From assembly GCA_014706295.1 (NCBI GenBank), contig JACSVZ010000002.1:17406494-17470493 (forward strand): a DNA stretch of 64,000 bases, read 5' to 3'. The notes under the pieces are model-generated. The model saw only the letters and a list, made by a program, of their open reading frames with translations. It had not been told where the DNA came from and searched no databases. Position 1 is the stretch's first letter. Each line of letters begins with the position of its first letter. The DNA is from Lycocorax pyrrhopterus obiensis (taxonomy: Eukaryota; Chordata; Aves; Passeriformes; Paradisaeidae). Positions 45,252 to 57,329 of this stretch are shown piece by piece. Position numbers and translations under genes: made by a program.

Positions 45252-48200
45252 GTAAATGCGGAGCGCGGCCCGGTCCGCCTCGGCCGCTCGCCCCTCGCCG
45301 GCCGCGGTCCCTCCCCCGTCCCCGGCCCCGCTTCCCCTCTGCCCCCCGGCGCTCTGTGCTGAACCCCCCGCCCTCCCCTTCCCTTCTCCCGCTCGCTCCG
45401 GGCCCCCCGGCCTGCGCTCGGGCCGCGTCCCCTCACCCTGCGCCGGTCCCGCCGCGCCCGCCGGCCCCGGCCCCGCTGCGGCTGCCGGAGGGGGACGGGC
45501 GTGTCGGGCTGCGCCGCGCTTTTGGCTTCCGCCGTGAAAACACGGTCCGGAATGACCCCGAGCGGCTCCTGTGGCCGTGGCTGTGCTTCCCCAGACTCCT
45601 TGAGTAACGGGGATGAGGCTCCCCAGGGATCCCGAGGTGTCTTTCTCCCACCGGAACTCAGAGAGGCCCCTGGGGGGTCTGCGGGCGCTGTGAAAGCAGG
45701 TTGGGCTGCCCGTGTTCTGCTGGGGTGGGGATGGATAAATGATGCAAAAAATGAATGAATGTGATCCTTATTCTGATAGACAGACCAGATTCTCCTATGA
45801 AGCAAATGCCATCATTGCCACGGCCTTAGGTATGTTCTTATTTTAATGTGGCATTAGGATTTTAACAGAAGATTCACGGAATCAGCCGCCCAGATCGTGG
45901 CCCAGAGCCCTCTGTGTAGGCAGCAGTCATACTCTGTCCACTCCAACGTCCCCTCCATCCCCCTTGCAAAAGACCCATCTCTATGTTTGAGCTCTGTCTG
46001 AAAATACCGCACATCCACCACCTCTCCTGACACCTGTGTAATAAATGATATTCTTAAAGTGGGTGACTGTATATCACCAAAGCAACATGAGGTTATTGCA
46101 AAGAAGGACATGAATGTGCATGAACATCTTCTGCTGCACTGGCTTAATTTTTTCTGCTCAACTCCCCGAAAACCCAACCAGCAGTAGGTCCAGTGCAGCA
46201 TAGTTTTAAGTTACAAAAGTTGGACTTCCTTGATGCTAACTTGGAGCTGAGGACTGTGCTCAAACTTCACGTGTGCTCATTTTACCAGACAACAAAACTA
46301 GTAACATTCTTCCAAAGGTGTTGCAATTGAATGTTTTCAGCTTCTCTCTTAGGCCTCAAGAGAACACTTTCGGATATTGGCATGTATTTGTATTCCTTTT
46401 TGTATCCATTCACATCAACTTTTTAAAGAATTAGTGGAGAATATCTGCTGGGCTATTCAAACATGCAAAGCCTGAACTTTAAAAGTAGGTCTTTCTTTCA
46501 CTGTAGGACTTTTTTTTACACAGAAGTGTGCCAAAGTATTTAGAATATTTATTTACTTATCTAGTTGTGTACTGCTTTTTTTTCCCTGAAAAAATCGGAT
46601 TTTTTTCCTTCATATTTTCAAGGTCTTTTTAAATTCTCAAACAGAATAGTAATAAGAATTTACAGTTACTTGAAAATTGTCTTATAGCATAATACTGTGG
46701 CTGGCTTTAGGATAAACGACAATTTCTAAGAGTTGTTGGGAAGTGCCTGTTTAAAGGAAAGAAGAATATGAAATAGGCTTATTATATTAGACAAATCGTT
46801 AATTTGAACATACATGTGCATTTCATTCACATGTACTTTGCATTATTCATCAAATGCCAGCAAGCACTTGTAAACAAGAACTTCGATATTACTGCAGAGT
46901 TAAGCTGTTTATGCTCTGCTATTCTAGAGAACCAGAAGGATAAATGGGAGAATCAAAATTTCATCCTGATCTTATTTCATAAAGGACTTATTGTAACCTA
47001 AGTGAAAGTTATTGGTTTGTATGAATTCTGAAGCAGTTTCTATCCATTTAATTTGATGTTCTGCATCACACTGAAACTGTGCAATTTGACAAGAATGCAG
47101 AAGTTAGCAACACTGACAGGGTTCTCTAGTGGGTGTTTGTAACACTTAATGAAATTGTTTCACTTTGTATTAAAATGCTTTTGAACAGACCGTTCGGTGC
47201 TACAAAATGTTTAAAAAGTTTCAGCCCCCCCATGCACTGAAAAAGTAGATGGGAAAATCGTCTTTCCAGGCCGACTACAGCAGTGTTTTTGGAGCAAGAT
47301 TTGCCTCTAATTAAAAACCTCGCCAAGGAGGATATTTATAATCTTCTGTTTCTATGGAAATGAGGAACACAACTAAGTAACTTTTTTTCTTTTGTGTAGT
47401 TTCAAGGCTTGTGTAAGTCAGGGGAAAAGCTTTCATTAATTCCAGTGATGTCCCTGTCATGCCCTTCACTGCCAAACATTCAGTAGCAGTTGCCAACGAA
47501 TAACATTTTCTGATGCAGAAATTTTTGGGTAGAGTTAAGAAAACATACCAGTCAAGGTGTCTGTAGCTGTCAATTAATATGCAAAAAAAAGTCCCCAAGC
47601 AAACCAAAATCCACAAGGCAGAACAGTGTTTCAGTACAGCATGAGGCAGGGCTGTGTCTGAGTTAAAGAAGAGTGGATGTGGAAGAACAGCTCAACATCA
47701 AATATGTTATCTTAGCCAAAATATTTGTGAGAAACAGTTTATTGCTCTACTGTAAAATGGTAAGCAGAGGTTAGTTTCAGAGATGGTCCTTTGAGGACTA
47801 TCTGTAGCAAAAACGCCATTAAGACATGCACTGCACGATGGCAAGTTTGTCATCCTTTCTCCTTTTACTCAAGATTCCTGCAGCCAAGCTGTAGAAAGAC
47901 TATATGTGACTTGAGGAATATGATTATAAAGAAAACCTATTAGGTGTCGCTTTTTATCCTGAACCAGCATTGAAGAAAAGCTTTGTAATGATTTCAGGAT
48001 ACCTTGTGAACCTTCAGATCTTGTCTTTCATGAGGAATAGGGAAAATCTTTGTTTTGGAGTTTGTTTAGTTTTTGTGCTGGTGACTTTGCATTTCACAGC
48101 TTTTTGAAGCCTTCCACTGTTGGCTAATTTTTGACCTTAATCTCTACTACCGTTGTATGCTGCGAGATCTAATCTTTGTATTCTGATACTTACAAAATCA

Positions 48201-51111
48201 ATGTATATTAAGTCTGTAAAATATTTTTTTCTGTAAATATATGGATTTACAGACTAATTTGATAGTGAGGTGCGATGCAAACATTTTGTAATCACTTATC
48301 TTTGATGATATCTAAATTAAGAACCTCACCTTTGGCAAGAAGTACAGTTTTTCACTGATTTGTATAGATAACCATGAACCACATAAATTATTCACCATGT
48401 GTGCTGTTTCATCTGTAGAATATTTATTTATTTATGGCTTTTAAGTAATCCTAAACTAGAAATGTACCATTTTAATACAGAATTTTATGACTTTTAATTC
48501 CACCGTCTGAATCTCCCATTGGAGAATCCCTTCTTACTGGCATTTTGTGTTTGAAAGTCCTTAGAAACTTACTTTTGCCAGTAGATTAGTATTAAATATT
48601 TCCTTTATCTATCCAGTTGTTTGTAATTTCAGGTGAGATTTCCCACATTCTGTGAGGAAAAAACTGCAGCATTTGATGTCTGAGATACACTGAGAAGCAA
48701 AAGAATTAATGAGAAAAGCAAAATAATAATTTGTAACTGGAAGAAAGTATGGCATATGATGAATTAATCCAATAGAGTGTACTAGAATGCTGATCTTGTA
48801 TCAGTTACATAATGTCAAACACCATGAAGTGTTCTTGACAGTACTATTTGATATTCAGATTTCAGACAATTGGCCTGGATATAGTCTGGATTTGTTCACT
48901 TATCCTCAGCACTACTATGGAGATCTGGAATACGTGCTCATACCTCATGGCATTATTGTTGACAGGTATGTGTAGATTGAATGTCACTAAATAAATTGTT
49001 TGGTCAGTAGTATTATCCTTTTTTATAAAGGCTGTCATCCATATACAGTGTATGTATAATCTTTGTCCTAAAAAATTATAAGTTAAAAACTTGTCTATTT
49101 TTATTTAGAAATTTAAATTTGTACATTTTTGTCTGTGTTGGAGTTCATACACTTTTAACACACAAAGAGGTCTTTGGAATTCTTGGAAATTTCGGCTCCA
49201 AACAATCTGAGGAATAATATAAAAAATGAAAATTCATCAAAGAAATGTTTCTTAATGCGAGGTTTTCCCCATTATTCTCAGACTTGATAAAAGATGATAA
49301 AAGGCTATTTTATTAATCTTCAGTAAAGTAAGTGATCCTGATTCTTACAACACTAAAAGGAATTCTATATTTCAGATCAAATGAGATGATCTAATATTTC
49401 TAGTATCTCCTATTTCTCAAATCAAAAGTATACTAATTATTGCTATATGAATTTACTAGAGCATTAAAAATACAAAGCTATGGAAATGAAGCAACAGCCG
49501 TTTCTCATACTTAGTATATTATCATCAGTCTAGAGCTTATTCTTCTCTGCTCCATGCACAGATTTCAGTGAAGTTCAATGTATTTATGCAGTAGCAAATT
49601 GATTTCTCTTTTACAGTTGGTAGAGAAAGAAAAAACCAGCCAAACCTGAAAAATGTAATAATGAAAGACATGGGATAAATGATAGGATTATTTAATAAAT
49701 TGTATCCTGTCAACAAGTGCACTCTCATCGAAACTACTAATATAATTCAGAGAGCTATCAAAGAATTTTCCAGTGTGTTTACAGAATATAATGCACTGAG
49801 CTGTTTTTCCTCAAAACATCAAATGACATTGTTGAGTTTTCTGTGGATACTGCATTACATCTAGAAATGACCCAGTACCCTATTGTGGGTCTAGAAATGC
49901 TATCTTTAAGGTTAATATTTATTATTTACATTTATTATTAAGATTAGTATTTATTATTTTTATCTTGAAAGCGTATGTAGCATTGCATGGCAGAAATGTG
50001 TCTTTTGTTTCCAGTCATCTGCCATATTGTGTTTGCCATGCAGAATTGTCAGAGGGAAGACAGGTTTGGTTGGGAACCCTGCAATTGTGGGGTTTAATGG
50101 AGCATTTTCTCAATTATTTGCCTGTGTTTGACCTTGAACAAGTCACTGAAGCTCTTTGCACTCTTCATTTCTGTTGTATAAAACAGTGAGCTGTACAAAA
50201 TAGTGATAATATACACTCTTTATAAGCTTTTGACTGATGCTCTATTTCTTTCTAGTATTTATGTATATTTTTATTAAAATTGTAGGGGTAGCATCTTCCA
50301 AAGCCAATCAGCATGAAATATTTCAAATAATTCTCTTCCCTCTCTTTCACTTGATTTGTTGTTCTTGTGCAGTAACTAACATAACAAGTTAGGGGTTTGT
50401 ACAGGTATATTTTATACTAATTCCTGTGACGTAAAATGGAAGGCTAGCTTACGTTCTTTTCTCTCGAGTCTCTGACATATTTATGAGCCCAAAATATACT
50501 GAGATGTGTAGCTCCCATTTGTATAGCTGGGGAATTTATGCATTTAAGGTTAACCAGATTCAAGTGCTTTGCATCATGCATCCATCACTCTGTATCTGCC
50601 TTCTGTGAGCTGGATGCAAACCCAGTCAAGCATTGGAATGGACTGTCTTGGAAGGTGGTAGAATCACCATTCCTGGAGGTGTTCAAGAAATGACTGGACA
50701 TGGCACTTACTGTTATGGTCTAGCTGACATTGTGATGATCAGTCAAAGAGTGGACTCGACAATCTTGAAAGTCTTTTCCAACCTAAATGACTCTGTGATT
50801 CTGTGAAGTCAAGACACTTGAACAACGTCAAGCTTTATACTCACCATAGTGTTTGTTTGTAAAGCGTATCATGAACTTAGAGCATCTGCATCTAATGTTA
50901 CCTTATCCTTAATTTTTTTTTGCCCAGGACTGAACGACTGGCCAAAGATATTATGCAAGACATTGGAGACAATGATATTGTGGTTCTCTGTGTCCTCAAA
51001 GGTGGCTACAAGTTCTGTGCTGATCTTGTGGAGCACATTAAAAATCTCAGCAGAAATTCAGAAAGGTTCATCTCCATGAAAGTCGATTTTGTTAGACTGA
51101 AAAGTTACCAC
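45207..51111 (+). CDS. PRTFDC1: Phosphoribosyltransferase domain-containing 1, 5' part (3 exons)
   Basis: Coding exons 45207-45251, 48859-48965 and 50928-51111 join in frame to give the first 112 of about 225 residues. PRTFDC1 is a paralogue of the purine-salvage enzyme HPRT; the human protein is reported to have little or no HPRT activity. Landmarks are GRGVV (exon 1), [20 protein letters not shown] and IPHGIIVDR (exon 2), and [27 protein letters not shown] and VDFVRLKSY (exon 3). LKGG is the conserved PRTase loop. The lengths of exons 2 and 3, 107 and 184 bases, equal those of HPRT1. The PRPP-binding loop lies in later exons, beyond the window. No break is seen in the part present. Confidence 0.95.
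45252..48858 (+). other. PRTFDC1: PRTFDC1 intron 1
   Basis: 3607 bases. It starts inside the CpG island and becomes AT-rich after about 46200. A small exon-like segment near 45780-45827 is noted among the findings. No CR1 copy was recognised. Confidence 0.85.
48859..48965 (+). CDS. PRTFDC1: PRTFDC1 coding exon 2
   Basis: 107 bases, residues 16-50 plus two bases of Arg51, between ATATTCAG and GACAG|GTATGT. It encodes ISDNWPGY through HGIIVDR. The acceptor at 48858 is chosen over the AG seven bases later because only it keeps the phase-0 frame. Confidence 0.96.
48966..50927 (+). other. PRTFDC1: PRTFDC1 intron 2
   Basis: 1962 bases, AT-rich, with a CR1 3' end at 50625-50808. It ends in a run of Ts and GCCCAG. 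Confidence 0.85.
50625..50808 (+). mobile_element. CR1 LINE 3' fragment
   Basis: It shows 'ttggaaggtggtagaatcaccattcctggaggtgttcaagaa', 'tgactggacatggcac', 'agtcttttccaacctaaatgac' and ends 'tctgtgattctgtga', the CR1 3' end. It sits about 120 bases before PRTFDC1 exon 3 in the same orientation. Confidence 0.88.
50928..51111 (+). CDS. PRTFDC1: PRTFDC1 coding exon 3
   Basis: 184 bases, completing Arg51 and running to residue 112, ending TACCAC|GTAAGT in phase 0. It encodes [25 protein letters not shown] and [11 protein letters not shown]. Confidence 0.96.
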
Positions 51112-53979
51112 GTAAGTCAACAACTGATTTATGTAGATTCTCGTTAAATGTTGTAATAAATAGTTGGCTTTTGCATATGAGATCTCCACCTCCAATTATA
51201 AGAAAAACTATGTGAAAAATATTTCTGTTTGAAAAACCTGTGAAGTTTTCTTTAAAAACTCATACCCCTTATACTTTGTAGATAGTATGAATGAGGATAT
51301 GAAGCATCCTTGATCTCTATTGTTTTATTTAGTTCGTCTTTTACTTCTGGACAGAGAAGTATTCAAATTTCGTTCATGTAAAATGTCATCTTCTTGTTTG
51401 TTATCAAAATCCCCAGCAGTTCTGGCAAGTTAATTTCATGCTACTGCATTTTCCATCCCCACATAGTTTGGCATAACTGCAAGGTGGTAAATCTGTGTCT
51501 TCTTCTAAATGTTTAATGCTAGGTAAATGAAATGCTTTCATCTTCACAGCATGCAGTTTACATAGTAGCAAAATATACCACCAGATGATGATAGTGTTCT
51601 ACAAGAAAATGAAACAAGCCATTGAATCAAATCCAGTGTTGAAGTAATCATCAAGACCTCCTGTTATCTTCAGAGGAAATTATGCAATAATAATTCATCC
51701 GTGTCAGTGAGGATACGGTAGTGAGATGACCAGCATTTTTTTAGAACCCCTAATTACAATTTCTTATTGTATAAGTTATAAATTTATATTCTACCTTGCA
51801 GTGCATGATTCATAGTGAGGGAGCATTTCTATAAGTTGTTGCAGAAAGGTCTGAGGAAGTACAATAAATAAATGGAGTGATAAAATGGTGTCTTGCAGAA
51901 ATGCAACTTGCTGTGTCCAGTAGTTCCCACAGCAACTCTACATCCTTTCCACAGTTTGTTGGCTGGCATTTTCTTCTGACTCCAGTGACTATAAACTTTT
52001 CCTAACTTTCACAGATCCAGTCTGACTTTTTTTCATAGTGGAAAAAAGGTGAATGAGAACCTTTTGTAGCCATTTGGTTAGGATTTGGTCCTGGGACTTC
52101 TCTTTCAAGAATTAGTTAGTTCTGTGAAGCACGTGTGAAATACTAATATTAGTTATTTTCTAGGTATTCAGCAATATTACAGAAATAATTAATAAATTGT
52201 AATGTTTGTCTCACATAATGGCACATGGAAATTTTACTCAAGTTTTTTTTGTGTAGTTACGATAGCACTTCACTAACACTGCTGACCAAACAATGGTATT
52301 ACTTAAATTGGGCTTTATTTTGCATCTGGCTTATAGGTAATGCATGTGGTTTTCCTATAGGGTTATCTTTTATCCAGTGTGAAGATATCCTGGTTCTAAA
52401 ATTTCTTTCCTTGAGGTCAAATCTTATTAGCCATACTAACCCGTAACCAATGAGTAGCAGAAGATGTGTACTGCAAATATGTGGAAATCTTCACATCTTT
52501 AGCTTAGGAAATAATGTAAAAGCATGTTAAATCAAGCTGAAACAGCACTAAGAATTTTATTATGCAAGGGTGCAATTACCATTATTAATTCCTAGATGAT
52601 CTTAGCATTTAGTGGCTGTGCATCTTTTGGGTCCTAACCTCATGCTGTATCAGAAAGGTAGCACCTTCCCAAGAACTAGTGCCTGCATCTGTTTTTTTTT
52701 AAATATATTCTTTTTTCTTATACATACTTTCAAAGCGGTGTCATGTATTTAGAGACTGAAGCTGTCCTTGATTTAGTGCTTGGATCAGTGCTTGATACCT
52801 GTCTGGTCTTCAGAAGCTGAATGACACTGCAGTAGAAATTTGAAATTACATTAATATTGGTAGATGCAGTCCATGAGATAAACATAAATGTAATGCTGAC
52901 TAAAGTACCAGTACCACTACCTGCCATCCTTTGCATCTCGAGTTACTGTTGTGTTCTGTGCAATTGCAGGTTTTGGAGAATGTTCCCTTGCTAACATAGC
53001 TGGGCTCAGAACACTTGAGGAACTCGCTGTCCTTAGTCTGAGTGACTCTTTATCCCAGCCTTATATGAAACTCCCAAATCTCCCATGTTAGTTTATTCTG
53101 TAATAACATATCTTTCTCAGTGTTTTACACTTTAATCAGAGGAAATAATTACAGCTTTAGAGATAAGACTCTACTTAAAATCTTGGCCCATCACCAGTTC
53201 CACTCCTTTGCTTTCCTTTGTGTTTTCCGTTCCACTTTCTAGTAAGACTTATTACTGCTCTCTTTTTATACCTTTTTCATTTTATAGACACTGTTCTTCT
53301 CACATTATTTATCCTGCTTGCTTTTACTAACTGTTCTCTCTTTCTCTCCTGAAGGGAGTCCTGCTGCTCTCAATACGCTTACTTCAGACATGTCTCCCTT
53401 CCCCCTCCAACTGTTTAAATCCAGCAACTAATTTCAGCTCAAATTCATGGGATTTTTGTATTGTCTCATTCCAGCTTCAATACTGAAAGGTTAGTTCATT
53501 TTTAGGGGTTGTAATTCAAAGTGGGATTTCTTGGTTCAATAGGATAGCAAAAATGGTCTGTAATTGTGACCCAGAGTCAGATCTTGGCATCAGTGAAAGT
53601 ACACCTTAATTACCAAGCATCAGTGGAAAATGTTGTGCTTTGCTGGATGGCATACAGACATGATTACAGGAAAAGGAGATTGCAAATATGACCAGTTTTA
53701 CATGGCCCTTTGTTTTTCAAACCTGTCATAATATTAGAGAATTTAGACTTTAGAATTTGACTTAATTAGTATGTTAGGATCTGCTTTCAGATTAAGTAGC
53801 TGAAAGCTGGGCATGTACCTTCTTTGTTAGATTTCTCCATGCAAATGAATTGATAAAAAAAAAAAGCATAGTACATTTAGATTCTCTGGATATTAATGAG
53901 ATGAATGGCTACTTGTACTTCCATAATCAGGATGGTTTTATCTGGTTTGCAAAATACTGTCATAGGGGCCTGAACATTT

Positions 53980-55330
53980 TACATTTTTGTGAGAAACTTT
54001 CCTGTATTTTACAAGAGGCAGATTAAAAGAAAGCACCAAGATGAGAGTTAGAAAATATGATTTCAGGAGTAAAAATATAGGAAGCATCATGTAGAGTTAA
54101 GGATAAGAGTCAGGAAGTAGATGGAGAGGAAAATCAAATACATTTTCCAGATGGAAATCTGAATGAGAAGCAGCAGCTCTGAGTTTTAAGAGGCAGAGAA
54201 GAGAATACATTTTTTTTCAATGAACTCAAGAGTAGCAAGGCAAGAAGTGTAGTGGGTAGAGCAAGAAGCACTACAATAGTCCTCATGTGAAATACAATGA
54301 TTATATAGAAAAATACATGACAAGTTTTAGGGGAAAACACTGTATTCTGGAAACATGGACATGAGAACTGATAGAATCTAGCAGCTTTTTAGATATTAAG
54401 CTCTAAGATACTGGATTTTAATGTAAGTCAGGAACAGTGGAATTGGCTGCAGAGATTTTTAAATTTAAACCTGGAGGAATAAAACTTACTCTACTCTTTT
54501 TTTACCACACTGAATTTTTTTCCTGAGTGATTATTCCTCCACAGGGAACCGGAGTTCTGAAATTGAAAATGGGTGAGGGTTTCAGATTGGAAGGAAAATT
54601 CAAAATTATTTTCAGAAGCATGGTATGTTGAAGTCAAGGATGAAAATTAGTGGTGGAAGAAGTTGAGTTCAGGGATGCCATCTAAGGAGAATGTGACCCT
54701 AGCAGGAGAGATGGTGGATCCAGAAATTCTGTAATATGTTTGTGATACTGATAACTTTAGGAGATTAAACAGGTAATTAGGGAGAATCCAGAGGAAAGTA
54801 CAACAGAGAAATTAGGAAGATATTTTACTAGGGTGTTTTCAATTAAATGATAGGACTAGACAAGGATGAATGTTTGAGGATGAACCAAAAGAGAGAGTGA
54901 ACAAAAAAATAGAAGGATGTGGATGTCATAAAGAGAAGGGCTGAATAGGATATGTTTTAGTAAAAAAACATACTATAAGAAGTGTAGCAGAAGAGTAGAC
55001 TGTAAACAACAATTAGAGCTTCTCTTTGTTCAGTCTGGAAGAGACAATTTAGGACAAGCTGAAAAGGTAAAGGTTGAATTACAGCTTGAGACAGAAGAGG
55101 ATGTCCTGGCTTAGCAAATCTAATCCCCTACAAAGAGATGCAACAATATCACCTAATCCTGTTCCATGGCTATGCCAAATGTGATTTTTAAATCAAACCT
55201 CAATTTTTAAATGGAATTGAAAAAATTAAGAAGAAGTAGAGGAAGCATGCAGACTTTCTTGAGAAGTTCCCAGCAACCTCTCAATAGAAGAGAAAGTAAA
55301 TGCATGTGAATTAAGACTTCTTTAGTGGAT
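53980..55330 (+). other. Purine-rich (A+G) strand-asymmetric stretch
   Basis: The plus strand is markedly rich in A and G over more than a kilobase, with many GGAAG/AGAGAA words. A T-rich interruption occurs near 54470-54540. No open frame persists through it. It may be an old low-complexity insertion, a diverged repeat or an intronic enhancer of splicing-type composition. It is unassigned. Confidence 0.5.
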
Positions 55331-55726
55331 AGATGATGGAAGCTAAAAAGAGAAGGAATCACGATATGAGTCGTTGTCGAAACTGGTGGTGGAGACTGAC
55401 GGAAGAGAGGAGGAACACCACGCACTTTTATTAGGCAGACCAGTGTGCCTTCTACATGCATTGCTACCTGTTCTTGTGAAATGTTTAGTATTCCCATATG
55501 GTTATCCATAGATATTTATCTAATTGTCCTAATTACTATATTTTATAAAATAGGCATGATAGTAAAGCTCACATCTTGGGGAAAGGCAAGTGAATCTTGG
55601 TGGCATAACCTTTTTTCACTGAAAACCATGGAGAGGTAAACTAGGAATGAGATTGTTACTTTTCCTTAAGTCTTTTGTGATTTCTTTGGTTATATGTGTG
55701 GACTTAAGTGGCAGAAGACAAGCCAT

Positions 55727-55775
55727 CTCTGTTATTTTGAAATCATATTGTTATAACAAACTCTGTTATTTTGAA
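55727..55775. repeat. 15-bp direct repeat, 34-bp period
   Basis: CTCTGTTATTTTGAA occurs at 55727-55741 and again at 55761-55775, immediately before the CR1 fragment. It could be a small local duplication. Confidence 0.85.
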
Positions 55776-55780
55776 TAACT

Positions 55781-56175
55781 TTGGGACCCCACCTGGAGCA
55801 CTACATCCAGCTCTGGAGTCCTCTGTACAGCAAAGACATGGATCTGTTGGAGGGAGTCAGGAGGAGGGCTACATAGATGATCACAGATCTGGAGCACCTC
55901 TCCTAGGAAGACAGGCTGATTCAGCTAGGGTTGTTCAGCCTGGAGAAGAGAAGGCTTTGGGGACACCTTAGAGGAGATGGCCAGTACCTCAAAGGGGCCT
56001 ACAAGAAAGGTGGAGGGATATTTACAAGGCCATGGAATGATAAGTCAGGGAGAAATGCCTTTAAATTGACAGAGGATAGGTTTAGACTAGATATAAGGGA
56101 GATTTTTTTTTTATGATGAAGCTGGTGAGGCATTGGAACAGCTTGCCCAGAGATGTGTTTGATGCTCCAAATATG
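55781..56175 (+). mobile_element. CR1 LINE fragment
   Basis: It starts 'gggaccccacctggagcactacatccagctctgg' and continues through 'gttcagcctggagaagagaaggct', 'tacaagaaaggtggaggg' and 'ggcattggaacagcttgcccagag', the order of the CR1 3' half. The final tail is lost or diverged. Confidence 0.87.
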
Positions 56176-57329
56176 AATGAACTTCCAGAGGATTATGCGG
56201 ATTTGGTCAATTCATGTAATTCTTTAAAATGAGTACATTATTTATGGTTTCCAGAACATAATAAATAAAAAAAAAGTAAAAATGTGACTGCTGAATTGTA
56301 ATCCATGCACAATGGCTGCATTGAATTCTGTTCACAAACAAATCCATTGATATGATCTGTTTCCTCTTCAGCCTACAGTTGTTTGAAACATATTTACAAC
56401 TGTTGGTTATTAGTCTTGGCATAAACAGGACTATTAGTGCTGCAAGAATCTGAAAACAAGCAACAAAACAATCATTGTTTAGTAGAAATCTGAATGTTTT
56501 TGCTATATGAAGCCATCTCAGTAAATAGTTTTGCTAAATCTCTCTGCTGCAGGAGTAAGGAAACAGAGGGATTTTATAATGAGTAAGTTGAAAGCTTGGT
56601 AAATGCAGTAAAACAATTTGTTTTTCTGCCATGCAGGTTTCCTTCTCATGCACCAAATGAGTGTACTTAATTCCTAAAAGACTCAACAGCATGAAGCATC
56701 AGACTCTAATCAGAGTGGTATAAAATGTACAGTCCTGCTTTTCATAATAACCTATTCTTATTCAGTATAATTTTATTGTATATAACTTGACTTTTTTAAG
56801 ATCACTATGAACTTTGCATTTAAAAATAATGTGTTGAAATCATGACCCTGAAAAAGTAAGTAACCTCAAATGATTGTATTAATTTAACAACACAGCAGAA
56901 AAAACTGGCTTGCTTGCATTTAGTGATTCAAGTCTATACCCAGACTCTACACCACTGTTACAATGATTGTTTATCTCCATTGCTGTGTCACACAGGAAAA
57001 CACAACTTGTCATCTCCTGAGAAAAATGTACCTCCTGAGATGAAAGAGAATTCACATTAGTTTTTGTACTAACAGGTTTTCTCTTGGGCAGATTGTGAGT
57101 TCCCTTTATTTTGCTTCGTGTACACAGTTTAGCTGATGACTGCATCATCTTCTTGATGCTGAGTAGCCATGGAAGAATTACAAACTGGAGCCTACCTGAT
57201 AGAATGAATTCCTGTCAACTTTAAAGCCAAGTTCTACCATAATTTCACAGGACTGAACTCCAAATTATCTGTGAATTATACATTTGACATGCAAATAAAT
57301 AACTTCAGTGTAGGTTTAATTTGAAAATT

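Larger units (their letters stand above)
45105..45720. promoter_or_regulatory. PRTFDC1: CpG island, PRTFDC1 promoter
   Basis: A sharp CpG-rich block covering PRTFDC1 coding exon 1 and the start of intron 1. No TATA box is obvious. The 251-codon minus-strand frame across it (45050-45805) follows from GC-rich composition and has no recognisable content. Confidence 0.85.

Noticed and set aside
45050..45805. 251-codon minus-strand frame across the PRTFDC1 promoter
   Set aside because: It is an Arg/Pro/Gly-rich frame antisense to a CpG island with no domain. It is explained by base composition.
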